A stretch of DNA of 42,996 nt from Comamonadaceae bacterium (lineage in GTDB: Bacteria; Pseudomonadota; Gammaproteobacteria; Burkholderiales; Burkholderiaceae_C), in the NCBI GenBank assembly GCA_947378785.1, contig CANCLK010000021.1, positions 1 to 42,996 on the forward strand, in the 5' to 3' direction. Positions 33,650 through 41,699 of this stretch are shown in pieces (position 1 is the stretch's first letter; every line of letters begins with the position of its first letter). Below the pieces are notes generated by a model. That model ran no database searches. It saw nothing but the letters and a program-made list of their open reading frames with translations, and was not told the DNA's origin. Both the position numbers and the translations under genes were made by a program.

Positions 33650-34099
33650 ATGCTCGCATCAGATTTCCTTTGCACCCTCAGCGTCGAGGTCGGTGAGCTG
33701 GTCTCACTGGGTTTTGGCCCCCTCGGCGAGCGTCGCCGGGTTGACATCCTTGGCGGCACCTTTGAAGGGCCGCGCATGAAAGGCACTGTGGTACCCGGTG
33801 CCGACTGGCAACTGCTGCGCAAGGACGGGGTGCTAGAGCTTGACGCCAGGTATGCCTTGCGTGACGCGTCAGGCGCCTTGGTCCATGTGCTCAGCCAAGG
33901 CATGCGGCACGGCCCTCCAGACGTGATGGCACGCCTCGCCCGCGGAGAGAACGTAGACGCCTCCAGCTACTTCTTCCGCAGTGTGATGCGGTTCGAGACC
34001 AGTGCGCCTGCGTTGGAGTTTCTCAACAGGACCATTGCAGTGGCGACCGCTGAGCGGAAGGCGCGCAAGGTGGAGCTCACTGCCTTTGCCATTCTTTAA
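33650..34099 (+). CDS. DUF3237-family protein
   Basis: A 149-residue protein with GGAGG 6 nt before the ATG. The N-terminal half (DFLCTLSVEVGELVSLGFGP, GERRRVDILGGTFEGPRMKG) and the middle (DGVLELDARYALRDASGALV, HVLSQGMRHGP) match the DUF3237/UPF0311 beta-barrel family. The end has the usual YFFRSVMRFETSAPALEFLN. Function is not established in the family. It lies 23 bp ahead of a Bug-type gene, probably in one transcript, within the segment bounded by the icmF-end repeats. Confidence 0.85.
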   Translation: MLASDFLCTLSVEVGELVSLGFGPLGERRRVDILGGTFEGPRMKGTVVPGADWQLLRKDGVLELDARYALRDASGALVHVLSQGMRHGPPDVMARLARGENVDASSYFFRSVMRFETSAPALEFLNRTIAVATAERKARKVELTAFAIL

Positions 34100-34122
34100 A
34101 AAAAAGAAACCGGAGACACCAC

Positions 34123-35088
34123 ATGAACATTCAAAGACGCACCCTCGTTCGGGGCGCAGCGCTCTGCGCTCTGCTGCCCGCGACCCAGATCGCCAGGGCT
34201 CAGGAGTGGCCCTCGCGCCCGCTGCGCATCGTGCACGGTTACGACAGCGGCTCCAACCCAGACACCTTCTCTCGCCTGCTCACCCCAGGCCTTGCAGAGC
34301 GGCTGGCACAGCAGGTGATCGTGGAGCCCAAGCCGGGCGCCGCAGGCCGCATTGCGGCTAAGTACGTTGCGAGCCAGGCTGGCGATGGCTACACCTTGCT
34401 CATGCTCACCGCTGGAGATGCCGTGGTCGCGGCCCTGGACCCCAAGGTGCCGTTCAAGCTACTGCAGGATTTTTCTTTCGTTTCCTCTGTCGTCGAGTTT
34501 CCGTTCCTGCTTTGCGTTGCGGCCGGTTCGCACCTCAAATCGCTCCCCGACCTGCTAGCGTTGGCCAAGAGCCGCCCCGGGCAAGTGACCTATGGAACGC
34601 CCGGTGTGGGAACCACGCAAAGCATGGCAGGGGAATTGCTTCAGCAGATGGCGGGTGTGGACATGCAGCACGTACCGTACAAAGGCAACGCCCTCACGGA
34701 CTTGCTGGGCGGCCGTGTGGACTTCCTGATCGCGGCGCCCTCGGTCGTGACCTCGTTGATCAAGGGCGGCAAGGTGCGCGCCATCGGCGTCACCTCGAAG
34801 GACCCACACCCCGGGTTACCCGATGTGATGCCGGTGCGGCGCGTTGTGCCCGACTACGAGGTGAATTCCTGGCTGGGTCTTGCCGTGCCGAAGTCCACCC
34901 CCGATGCGGTCGTGCAGCGGTTGTCATCCACCGTGCAGGCGGTGACCGCGACCGACAGTGTTCGCTCCGCAATCACCTTGGCGGGAAGCGTGGTCGCGGC
35001 CAGCAACAGCGAGGGCTTCCGGGCTCGCGTGGAAACCGACATCAGGAAATGGTCGGCGCTTTCCGGTCGTGTTCGGATCGAGAGCTGA
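34123..35088 (+). CDS. Bug-family (TctC) periplasmic binding protein, first
   Basis: A 321-residue tripartite-tricarboxylate-type binding protein. The signal has a twin arginine (MNIQRRTLVRGAALCALLPA, cleavage near ARA-QE). The mature part has the Bug landmarks: WPSRPLRIVHGYDSGSNPDT, GAAGRIAAKYVASQAGDGYT, LLMLTAGDAV, GTPGVGTTQSMAGELLQQMA and VPYKGNALTDLLGGRVDFLI. TctA/TctB membrane partners are absent nearby, as is normal for the many orphan Bug proteins of Burkholderiales. A small carboxylate or aromatic acid is the likely ligand class. Confidence 0.9.
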   Translation: MNIQRRTLVRGAALCALLPATQIARAQEWPSRPLRIVHGYDSGSNPDTFSRLLTPGLAERLAQQVIVEPKPGAAGRIAAKYVASQAGDGYTLLMLTAGDAVVAALDPKVPFKLLQDFSFVSSVVEFPFLLCVAAGSHLKSLPDLLALAKSRPGQVTYGTPGVGTTQSMAGELLQQMAGVDMQHVPYKGNALTDLLGGRVDFLIAAPSVVTSLIKGGKVRAIGVTSKDPHPGLPDVMPVRRVVPDYEVNSWLGLAVPKSTPDAVVQRLSSTVQAVTATDSVRSAITLAGSVVAASNSEGFRARVETDIRKWSALSGRVRIES

Positions 35089-35138
35089 AAGGCAGGTCAT
35101 TCTGCTCTTCGGCCATTTCAACGAAAACTCACCCTGAT

Positions 35139-35182
35139 CGAACGCGCTGCTTTAAGTCGGTGGGCAGTACCGGCGAAATAGG
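35139..35182 (+). repeat. Degraded second copy of the icmF 3' end
   Basis: The segment matches 33511-33554 at 38 of 44 positions. In the icmF frame it would encode [16 protein letters not shown], where icmF has [13 protein letters not shown], so it is non-coding now. It sits 50 bp after the Bug gene and marks the right edge of the DUF3237-Bug segment. Confidence 0.75.
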
Positions 35183-35188
35183 TGAGCG

Positions 35189-36229
35189 TCAGTTCGCTTG
35201 CACGCCCGCTTTGACCAGCAAGGGACCGAGCGTTTCAATCTCTGACTTGAGGTGGGCACGCAAGGCCTCAGGCCGGCCTTTTTCAGGCGACACTGCGGCG
35301 ACACCCATGCCCTCCAGTTTGGCCTTTAGTTCCGGGTCTTTCAATGCTTGCTGCAATGCGTTTGATAACTTTCCGACCACCGCAGGTGGCGTCCCTTTGG
35401 GTGCGTAAAGACCAAATGAGATGCTGATGTCAAAGCCGCTAAAGCCGTTCAGGCCGGCTTCGCTGAGAGCCGGCAAATCGGGCAGTGAGGACAGACGATT
35501 TTTCCCGGCCGCCGCATAAGCCTTGATACGACCACTGGCGGTAGCGGGCATGATGGTCGATGTCTGGTCGCACATCAGATCGAGCTGGCCGCCCATCAAG
35601 TCGTTCAAGGCTGGGGCCGCGCCTTTGTAAGGGACTTGCGTCAGCTTCACGTTCAGGGTGTTCATGAAAAGCAAGGCGCACAGTTGCGAGGCCGAACCAA
35701 TGCCGGCGGTGCCAATGCTGAGTTGACCGTCATGCGCTTTGACGTAGGCCACGAATTCTTTGACATCCTTTGCCGGAAAGTCCTTACGGGCGACCAGCAC
35801 CATCGGTCCTTCGGTTGCGCGACCGACAGGCTCAAAATCATCGACCGGGTGATACGGCAGATTCTTGATGATCACCGGATTGGTCGCATGGCTGACGTGG
35901 ATCATCAGCAAGGTGTAGCCGTCAGGTTTGGCGCGCGCGACTTTGGCCGTGCCAATGCTGCCTGAAGCCCCTGCCGTGTTGTCGACCACGATTTGCTGGC
36001 CCAAGATCTTTTGCATGGTCCCGGCAAAGATACGGGTGATGATGTCGCCCGGCCCGCCTGCGGCGTACGGCATGACCATGGTGATCGGACGCGCCGGAAA
36101 GTCTTGCGCAAAACTCGGGCTGAGCGTAGCGAGTAACGACAAGCCCAAGAGCAAGCTCTGCGGGACGCGCAAGGCCAAACGAGAAAAACGGGTGGCGCTA
36201 CGGGAAACGCTGTAGTTCAAGGCGGGCAT
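35189..36229 (-). CDS. Bug-family (TctC) periplasmic binding protein, second
   Basis: The 346-residue protein has a long basic start and a Sec-type hydrophobic core (LLLGLSLLATLSPSFAQ). It then has DFPARPITMVMPYAAGGPGD, GASGSIGTAKVARAKPDGYT, GTAGIGSASQLCALLFMNTL and VPYKGAAPALNDLMGGQLDL. GAGG lies upstream of the ATG. It is convergent with the first Bug gene and only distantly similar to it, so they are not a recent duplicate pair. The gap 36230-36333 shows nothing further. Confidence 0.9.
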   Translation of the reverse strand: MPALNYSVSRSATRFSRLALRVPQSLLLGLSLLATLSPSFAQDFPARPITMVMPYAAGGPGDIITRIFAGTMQKILGQQIVVDNTAGASGSIGTAKVARAKPDGYTLLMIHVSHATNPVIIKNLPYHPVDDFEPVGRATEGPMVLVARKDFPAKDVKEFVAYVKAHDGQLSIGTAGIGSASQLCALLFMNTLNVKLTQVPYKGAAPALNDLMGGQLDLMCDQTSTIMPATASGRIKAYAAAGKNRLSSLPDLPALSEAGLNGFSGFDISISFGLYAPKGTPPAVVGKLSNALQQALKDPELKAKLEGMGVAAVSPEKGRPEALRAHLKSEIETLGPLLVKAGVQAN

Positions 36230-36333
36230 GGTGTCCTCAAAAGGTCATGGCGGAGGCTGAATCAATCAGCCATCACCATAAATTCAAGTCCCGCCTAGGT
36301 CCATCAGTTAAACCCTAGTCAAGGCACGCGCGC

Positions 36334-36360
36334 AAAAAAAAATCGGCCCTAAGGCCGATT
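36334..36360 (-). terminator. Intrinsic terminator for the 54-aa protein gene
   Basis: On the minus strand AATCGGCC and GGCCGATT (36341-36360) form an 8-bp stem with a TTAG loop, followed by a run of T (the A-run at 36334-36342 on the plus strand). It lies 17 bp after the stop of the small gene. Confidence 0.85.
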
Positions 36361-36376
36361 GAGTCAAAAGGGGAAA

Positions 36377-36541
36377 TTAACCGCCTTTTTGTGGGCGCTT
36401 GCCCGGATTTTTCTTGCTGCGAGTCCATGAACCGCGCTCAAGACTGATTTTTTGGCCATGGCCAGCAGTGCGGGTCATGCCAGGTGCAAGAGTGGGTCTA
36501 GGTGCGCATCGGTCGGCTTCGACGCGGATTTTTTTAGGCAT
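36377..36541 (-). CDS. Small basic protein of 54 residues, unknown function
   Basis: The minus strand from an ATG at 36541 (CCGGAG about 8 nt upstream) to TAA encodes MPKKIRVEADRCAPRPTLAP, GMTRTAGHGQKISLERGSW and a strongly basic tail TRSKKNPGKRPQKGG. A good ribosome site, a dedicated terminator and no overlap with other genes argue that it is real. The Lys/Arg/Gly-rich composition suggests nucleic-acid or ribosome binding. I have seen similar small proteins in related genomes but cannot name a function. It is downstream of the DUF6352-like gene, with 55 bp between. Confidence 0.7.
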   Translation of the reverse strand: MPKKIRVEADRCAPRPTLAPGMTRTAGHGQKISLERGSWTRSKKNPGKRPQKGG

Positions 36542-36596
36542 GGAGGGCTCCGGTTAAAAATGGCTGAATGCCGGATTTTATGCCAAGGCGGGGCGG

Positions 36597-37661
36597 CTAC
36601 TGAAAAATGGGCACCAAAGGCAAATTCAACAACAGGTTTTGGGGCTTGAGGCGGAGCTCGCGGGCCTCGCTCATCATCAAACCCAGGTACACCGGCTTGC
36701 CCGCCACATCGGCGCGCATTTCTTGTGGATTGGCAAATTCCAGTTTGAACAAGCTGAGCAAGCGCTGCATCCGGTCGGCATCGACCGGCCGGTCTTCGTA
36801 CAGGTCGTTGAGCAGTGCCGTGGCATGCGCGTCCAGCCCGAGGTGCCAGCGCCACGCTTCGTCGTCGATTTTTTGCAAGGGCTTGATGCGAACCGCCACA
36901 CCCAAGAAGTGCTGCACCCATTTTTCAAGGACACGGGCCAAGGCCGTCAGGCCGGAGCGTGCGCGCGTCATCGTCAAGACCAAGCCGTGGCTGAGGTCGT
37001 TGTTGACCTCGTGCGTCAGGTCGAGCAAGAAGTTGTAGCGCTCACCGGCGCGCCAATAATCAGCCGCGTTGGCATCGGCCAGCACTTGAATTTGCACGTC
37101 GCGCATCGGCGCTTTGGCCTCTGCCAGCAAACGACCGATATCGCCCAAGCCGCCGGTTTCATTGAGCATGTCTAGGACGCTTAAATCGCCGGCGAGGATC
37201 TGCCCGCCTTCAATCGAGATGCGCTGCGGACGAAACAGCATTTCGGCGGCGCGCACTTCGTAGGCATCGCTGGCGTCGTCCAGCACATTGCGCACGATAG
37301 ATTGCGCCAGCAAGTCTAGGAAGAGCGGTGGTACACCCATCACGCCTCGCTTGAAAAGCCCTAGATAGCAGGCCTCGAGTGTGCCGGCGGCCAGTAACTC
37401 ATCCCGAAAATTCACGAAGAGCGTGTAGCTTTCTCGGGCGTCCGGGTCTTTGATAGCCGCCAGCTCCACCAGCCCGACAGCTCGGCCGGGCTCGGCCTGC
37501 AGCGCTGCGTGAAGTTTGCACTCGTTGGGGCAGGATTCGGGCAGCAAGGCCAGTTCGGGTCGCGCCAAGAAAAGGCGAAGGTAGTCATCAGTCGGCACCA
37601 GCCAACCCCGCGCGTTGCGCTGGAGTTGCCCGAATCCACTGGAAGGCCAAAAATTTTGCAT
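36597..37661 (-). CDS. DUF6352-like conserved protein
   Basis: The product has 354 residues from the ATG at 37661, chosen because homologues as I remember them begin M-x-x-FWPSxGFxxLQRN; here it reads MQNFWPSSGFGQLQRNARGW. Other conserved-looking segments are LPESCPNECKLHAALQAEPG, AAEMLFRPQRISIEGGQILA, NFLLDLTHEVNNDLSHGLV and RADVAGKPVYLGL. It is soluble, mostly helical, with no signal peptide. Function is unknown. It is divergent from the liv operon; the 209-bp gap between them shows no convincing promoter. Confidence 0.75.
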   Translation of the reverse strand: MQNFWPSSGFGQLQRNARGWLVPTDDYLRLFLARPELALLPESCPNECKLHAALQAEPGRAVGLVELAAIKDPDARESYTLFVNFRDELLAAGTLEACYLGLFKRGVMGVPPLFLDLLAQSIVRNVLDDASDAYEVRAAEMLFRPQRISIEGGQILAGDLSVLDMLNETGGLGDIGRLLAEAKAPMRDVQIQVLADANAADYWRAGERYNFLLDLTHEVNNDLSHGLVLTMTRARSGLTALARVLEKWVQHFLGVAVRIKPLQKIDDEAWRWHLGLDAHATALLNDLYEDRPVDADRMQRLLSLFKLEFANPQEMRADVAGKPVYLGLMMSEARELRLKPQNLLLNLPLVPIFQ

Positions 37662-37870
37662 GGACAAGATGGTCGCACAAACCCAAACAGTCACGGTTGA
37701 GCCAGACAATTTGAGGCCGCCGCGTCGAATATTGACGATTTTTGCCTTAGGCCAGTAGAAACACCTAAAGCTTGACTCGCCGGCCAATCGTAGACTCACC
37801 TTGCAAACTTAAGCACTTTTGTCGTGCAGTGAATTCACACCGAACCCTATTTTTAATTCCGGAGAAGCAT

Positions 37871-38644
37871 TTGTCGGCCGAGTTCATCCTAGAAACGCAG
37901 GGACTGACCAAAGAATTCAAGGGATTCGTGGCGGTCAATCAGGTCGACCTGAAGGTCCAACGCGGGCATATTCACGCACTGATCGGCCCCAATGGCGCCG
38001 GCAAAACCACTTTCTTCAACCTCCTGACCAAGTTTTTAACACCCACGCACGGGCGGATTGTTTACAACGGCGTCGACATCACGGCAGAAAAACCAGCCCA
38101 AACAGCCCGACGCGGCATCGTCCGATCATTCCAAATCTCGGCCGTGTTCCCGCACATGACCGTGCTTGAAAACGTGCGCGCCGCGTTGCAACGCAATCTC
38201 GGCACCTCGTTTCATTTTTGGAAGCCAGAGAGCTCGCTGTTTCACTTGCACCCTCGTGCGGAGCAGCTGCTGCGAGAAGTTGACCTGCAAGACTTTGCAG
38301 ATGAACTCACGGTCAACCTGCCCTACGGACGAAAACGCGCGCTTGAGTTAGCCACCACGCTGGCACTAGAGCCCGACCTCATGCTGCTTGACGAACCCAC
38401 ACAAGGCATGGGCCATGAAGACGTCGACCGCGTCACCCAACTCATTAAAAAAGTGTCGGTCGGCCGCACCATCCTGATGGTCGAGCACAACATGAACGTG
38501 GTCGCCTCGATTGCCGACCGCATCACCGTGCTACAGCGCGGCGCCATCATTGCCGACGGGCCCTACGCCGAGGTCGCGAAAAATCCTTTGGTGATTGAGG
38601 CCTACATGGGCACGACCGATGCAGCCTTGGCGGGTGCACACTGA
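37871..38644 (+). CDS. livG: Branched-chain amino acid/amide ABC transporter ATPase, LivG type
   Basis: The product has 257 residues from a TTG (37871-37873) with CCGGAGAAGC in front, giving MSAEFILETQGLTKEFKGFV; the longer TTG start at 37772 has no ribosome site. It has Walker A GPNGAGKTTFFN, the LivG-type R-S-F-Q-I-S segment (GIVRSFQISAVFPHMTVLEN), signature LPYGRKRALELA and Walker B LMLLDEPTQGMGHED. It energises uptake with LivF. Its stop overlaps the livF start by one base (TGATG). Confidence 0.93.
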   Translation: MSAEFILETQGLTKEFKGFVAVNQVDLKVQRGHIHALIGPNGAGKTTFFNLLTKFLTPTHGRIVYNGVDITAEKPAQTARRGIVRSFQISAVFPHMTVLENVRAALQRNLGTSFHFWKPESSLFHLHPRAEQLLREVDLQDFADELTVNLPYGRKRALELATTLALEPDLMLLDEPTQGMGHEDVDRVTQLIKKVSVGRTILMVEHNMNVVASIADRITVLQRGAIIADGPYAEVAKNPLVIEAYMGTTDAALAGAH

Positions 38645-39348
38645 TGACCAAAGAACTGCTGCGCATTGATGACCTGCACGCTTGGTACGGCGAGTCGCAC
38701 ATCCTCCATGGCGTGAACCTCACGGTGAACGAGGGCGAAGTGGTGACCTTGCTCGGTCGTAACGGGGCGGGTCGCACCACCACCCTGCGGGCCATCGTCG
38801 GGATGACGGGCGCTCGCAAGGGCGCTATCAAAATTGATGGCCAAGACGTGCTCAAACTGGCACCCCACAAGGTAGCCCGGCTTGGCGTGGGCTATTGCCC
38901 TGAAGAACGCGGCATCTTCGCCAGCCTGACGGCCGAAGAAAACCTGATGCTGCCGCCGGTCATAGCGCCGGGCGGCATGAGTCTTGACGAGATTTACACG
39001 ATGTTTCCGAACCTCCAGGAACGAGCCTCCAGCCCGGGCACGCGGCTGTCGGGTGGCGAGCAGCAAATGCTGGCGGTGGCGCGCATTTTGCGCACCGGCG
39101 CGCGCCTGTTGTTACTCGACGAAATTTCCGAAGGCCTGGCCCCGGTGATTGTGCAAAAGCTCGCCGAAATGATTCTGACGCTGAAAGCCAAGGGCTACAC
39201 CATCGTTCTGGTGGAGCAAAACTTCCGTTTCGCCGCACCCTTGGCTGACCGCTTTTACGTGATGGAGCACGGCACCATTGTCAAACAGTTCGGGCAGGCT
39301 GAGCTAAAGCAAAACATGGGCATGCTGCAAGAGTATTTGGGCGTCTAA
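38644..39348 (+). CDS. livF: Branched-chain amino acid/amide ABC transporter ATPase, LivF type
   Basis: A 234-residue ATPase with signature RLSGGEQQMLAVARIL, Walker B RLLLLDEISEGLAPVI and H-loop LVEQNFRF. Its Walker A reads GRNGAGRTTTL (residues 38-48), with Arg44 in place of the usual phosphate-binding Lys. The codon is CGC. As the partner LivG has a normal Walker A, the heterodimer could keep at least one fully active site. I believe some betaproteobacterial LivF proteins share this Arg, but cannot check. Confidence 0.92.
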   Translation: MTKELLRIDDLHAWYGESHILHGVNLTVNEGEVVTLLGRNGAGRTTTLRAIVGMTGARKGAIKIDGQDVLKLAPHKVARLGVGYCPEERGIFASLTAEENLMLPPVIAPGGMSLDEIYTMFPNLQERASSPGTRLSGGEQQMLAVARILRTGARLLLLDEISEGLAPVIVQKLAEMILTLKAKGYTIVLVEQNFRFAAPLADRFYVMEHGTIVKQFGQAELKQNMGMLQEYLGV

Positions 39349-39420
39349 GCACGCAACATTGAGTTTTACCGTTCGATTTAACTTTCATTATTTGCAACCA
39401 TCGCATCCTTAGGAGTCCCC

Positions 39421-40614
39421 ATGAAAATCAAAACTCTCGTCGCCGCCCTGGCCATTGGCTTTGCTGGCGTGGCTAGCGCACAAAACACCGGCCCGGTGAA
39501 GATCGGTTTCATCACCGACATGGCTAGTCTTTACGCCGACATTGACGGCCCTGCCGGCGCTGAAATGATCCGCTGGGCGGCGCAAGACTTTGGCGGCAAG
39601 GTGCTGAACCGCCCGATCGAAGTGCTGGTGGCCGACCACCAAAACAAGGCCGACGTGGCCAGCTCGAAAGCCCGCGAATGGATCGACAAAGACGGCCTGT
39701 CGATGTTGATCGGCGGCACCAGCTCGGGCACGGCGATTGCCATGTCTAAAGTGACGACCGAAAAGAAACGCCCCTTCATCGCCATTGGCGCCGGTTCGGC
39801 CCGTCTGACGAATGAGGATTGCAGCCCGTACTCCATTCATTACGCCTATGACACCGTCGCGCTGGCCAAGGTGGCCGGCAACGCACTGGTCAAGGCCGGT
39901 AACAAAAACTGGTTCTTCCTGACTGCCGACTATGCTTTCGGCTACTCGCTTGAAGGCGATGCCGCCACCGTGGTCAAGGCCAATGGTGGCAATGTGGTGG
40001 GCACGGTACGCCACCCACTCAACGCCTCTGACTTCTCGTCATTCCTGCTGCAAGCGCAGTCGTCCAAAGCACAAATCCTAGGCTTAGCCAATGCAGGCGG
40101 TGACTTCACAAACGCCATGAAAGCTGCCAAGGAGTTCGGCATCACCAAAACCATGAAAGTGGCCGGTCTCTTGGTCTTCATCAACGACGTCCACAGCTTG
40201 GGACTGGCCAACACTGAAGGCCTGCAACTGGCCGACAGCTGGTACTGGAATCAAGACGATGCATCACGCAAGTTTGCCCAGCGCTTTTTTGCCAAATACA
40301 AACGTATGCCGTCAAGCCTGCATGCCGCTGACTATTCTGCTGCATCGAACTATCTGAAAGCCGTTCAAACTGCCGGTACAACAGACGCCGACAAGGTCAT
40401 GGCCACACTTAAGAGCATGCAGTTCAATGACTTCTACACCAAGGGCAAGATCCGTGCGGACGGCCGCATGATCCATGACATGTACCTGTTCCAAGTCAAG
40501 AGCGCGAAAGAGTCGACCACCCCTTGGGACTACTACAAGACCGTTGCCAAGGTGCCAGGCGAGCAAGCGTTCACGACGGTGGCTGAATCGAAGTGCTCAC
40601 TGCTGAAAAAATAA
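39421..40614 (+). CDS. ABC transporter substrate-binding protein, LivK/amide type
   Basis: The 397-residue periplasmic protein has a Sec signal (MKIKTLVAALAIGFAGVASA cleaved before QN), AGGAG 5 nt from the ATG, and a type I binding fold. Segments are VKIGFITDMASLYADIDGPA, DHQNKADVASSKAREWID, IGGTSSGTAIAMSKVTTEKK and FFLTADYAFGYSLEGDAATV. This branch is usually annotated for branched-chain amino acids but often binds amides or aromatic acids. It lies between livF and livH, 179 bp ahead of livH, with an inverted repeat pair in the gap. Confidence 0.9.
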   Translation: MKIKTLVAALAIGFAGVASAQNTGPVKIGFITDMASLYADIDGPAGAEMIRWAAQDFGGKVLNRPIEVLVADHQNKADVASSKAREWIDKDGLSMLIGGTSSGTAIAMSKVTTEKKRPFIAIGAGSARLTNEDCSPYSIHYAYDTVALAKVAGNALVKAGNKNWFFLTADYAFGYSLEGDAATVVKANGGNVVGTVRHPLNASDFSSFLLQAQSSKAQILGLANAGGDFTNAMKAAKEFGITKTMKVAGLLVFINDVHSLGLANTEGLQLADSWYWNQDDASRKFAQRFFAKYKRMPSSLHAADYSAASNYLKAVQTAGTTDADKVMATLKSMQFNDFYTKGKIRADGRMIHDMYLFQVKSAKESTTPWDYYKTVAKVPGEQAFTTVAESKCSLLKK

Positions 40615-40650
40615 GCATTAACCCTTTGTGTCATTGAGATGCAGAAATCC

Positions 40651-40732
40651 CGTCATTGCGAGCGCAGCGCGGCAATCCATCACCGCGGCACGCCAACATG
40701 GATCGCCGCGGCCGTCTGCCTCGCGATGACGG
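40651..40732. repeat. Inverted pair of the palindromic repeat, one arm diverged
   Basis: A full copy (40651-40677, CGTCATTGCGAGCG form) faces an oppositely oriented, altered copy (40700-40732, GGATCGCCGCGG..CGCGATGACGG). They lie in the gap between the binding-protein gene and livH. The hairpin could stabilise the upstream mRNA or reduce read-through into livHM. Confidence 0.75.
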
Positions 40733-40793
40733 ATCGAGGGCCTCACAAAGATGACTATTGGCTTGCTTTGACACCTATGTATTGACAGGTTGT

Positions 40794-41678
40794 ATGGAAA
40801 TTTTTGGCATTCCCCATCAGGCGTTTCTGGGACAGCTATTGCTGGGCTTAGTCAATGGCGCCTTCTACGCCATGCTTAGCTTGGGCTTGGCTGTGATATT
40901 TGGACTGCTGGGCATTGTCAATTTTGCGCACGGTGCGCTGTACATGCTGGGCGCCTTTGCCGCCTGGATTTTGCTCGACAAGTTCGGACTGAACTACTGG
41001 TATGCGCTGGTGTTGGCACCCCTGATCGTCGGCACCATCGGCGTCATGATTGAGCGGCTATTGCTCAAACATCTCTATAAGCTCGACCCGCTCTACGGCT
41101 TGCTGCTGACCTTCGGCTTAGCGCTGATTCTCGAAGGCGTTTTCCGCGAACTGTATGGCGTCTCTGGTCAGAACTACAACGTGCCGGAGCAACTCTCAGG
41201 CGCCACCAATCTTGGCTTCATGATGCTGCCAAATTACCGCGCTTGGGTGGTGCTCGTATCGCTGGTGGTGTGCCTCGGCACTTGGTACCTGATAGAACGC
41301 ACACGCCTTGGCGCTTACTTGCGCGCTGGCACCGAAAACGCGCCACTGGTGCAAGCCTTCGGCGTCAACGTGCCGATGATGGTCATGTTGACGTATGGCG
41401 CTGGCGCCGGTCTGGCGGCACTGGCTGGCGTGTTAGCCGCACCCATCATTCAGGTCAGCCCGTTGATGGGCTCTAACCTCATCATTGTGGTGTTTGCGGT
41501 GGTGGTGATCGGCGGCATGGGCTCCATTTTGGGTTCGGTGGTCACCGGACTCGGACTCGGCTTAGTGGAAGGTATGACCCGCGTTTTTTATCCGGAGGCC
41601 TCCAGCATTGTGGTCTTCGTTGTCATGGTGTTGGTACTGATGGTGCGACCTGCCGGACTGTTCGGAAAAGAGAATTGA
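40794..41678 (+). CDS. livH: Branched-chain amino acid/amide ABC transporter permease, LivH type
   Basis: The product has 294 residues from the ATG at 40794 (ACAGG just upstream; a TTG at 40758 is possible but lacks a site). It has about eight membrane helices with LivH landmarks: GQLLLGLVNGAFYAMLSLGL, VIFGLLGIVNFAHGALYMLG, LAGVLAAPIIQVSPLMG and VIGGMGSILGSVVTGLGLGL. It forms the membrane channel with LivM. It starts 179 bp after the binding-protein gene and ends 21 bp before livM. Confidence 0.93.
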   Translation: MEIFGIPHQAFLGQLLLGLVNGAFYAMLSLGLAVIFGLLGIVNFAHGALYMLGAFAAWILLDKFGLNYWYALVLAPLIVGTIGVMIERLLLKHLYKLDPLYGLLLTFGLALILEGVFRELYGVSGQNYNVPEQLSGATNLGFMMLPNYRAWVVLVSLVVCLGTWYLIERTRLGAYLRAGTENAPLVQAFGVNVPMMVMLTYGAGAGLAALAGVLAAPIIQVSPLMGSNLIIVVFAVVVIGGMGSILGSVVTGLGLGLVEGMTRVFYPEASSIVVFVVMVLVLMVRPAGLFGKEN

Positions 41679-41699
41679 TTGTGCTTGCGAGAGACCTGA

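Noticed and set aside
34512..35408. Plus-strand frame of 298 codons overlapping the first Bug gene and reaching into the second
   Set aside because: It is out of frame with a well-supported Bug protein, crosses the non-coding icmF-end copy and runs antisense to the second Bug gene.
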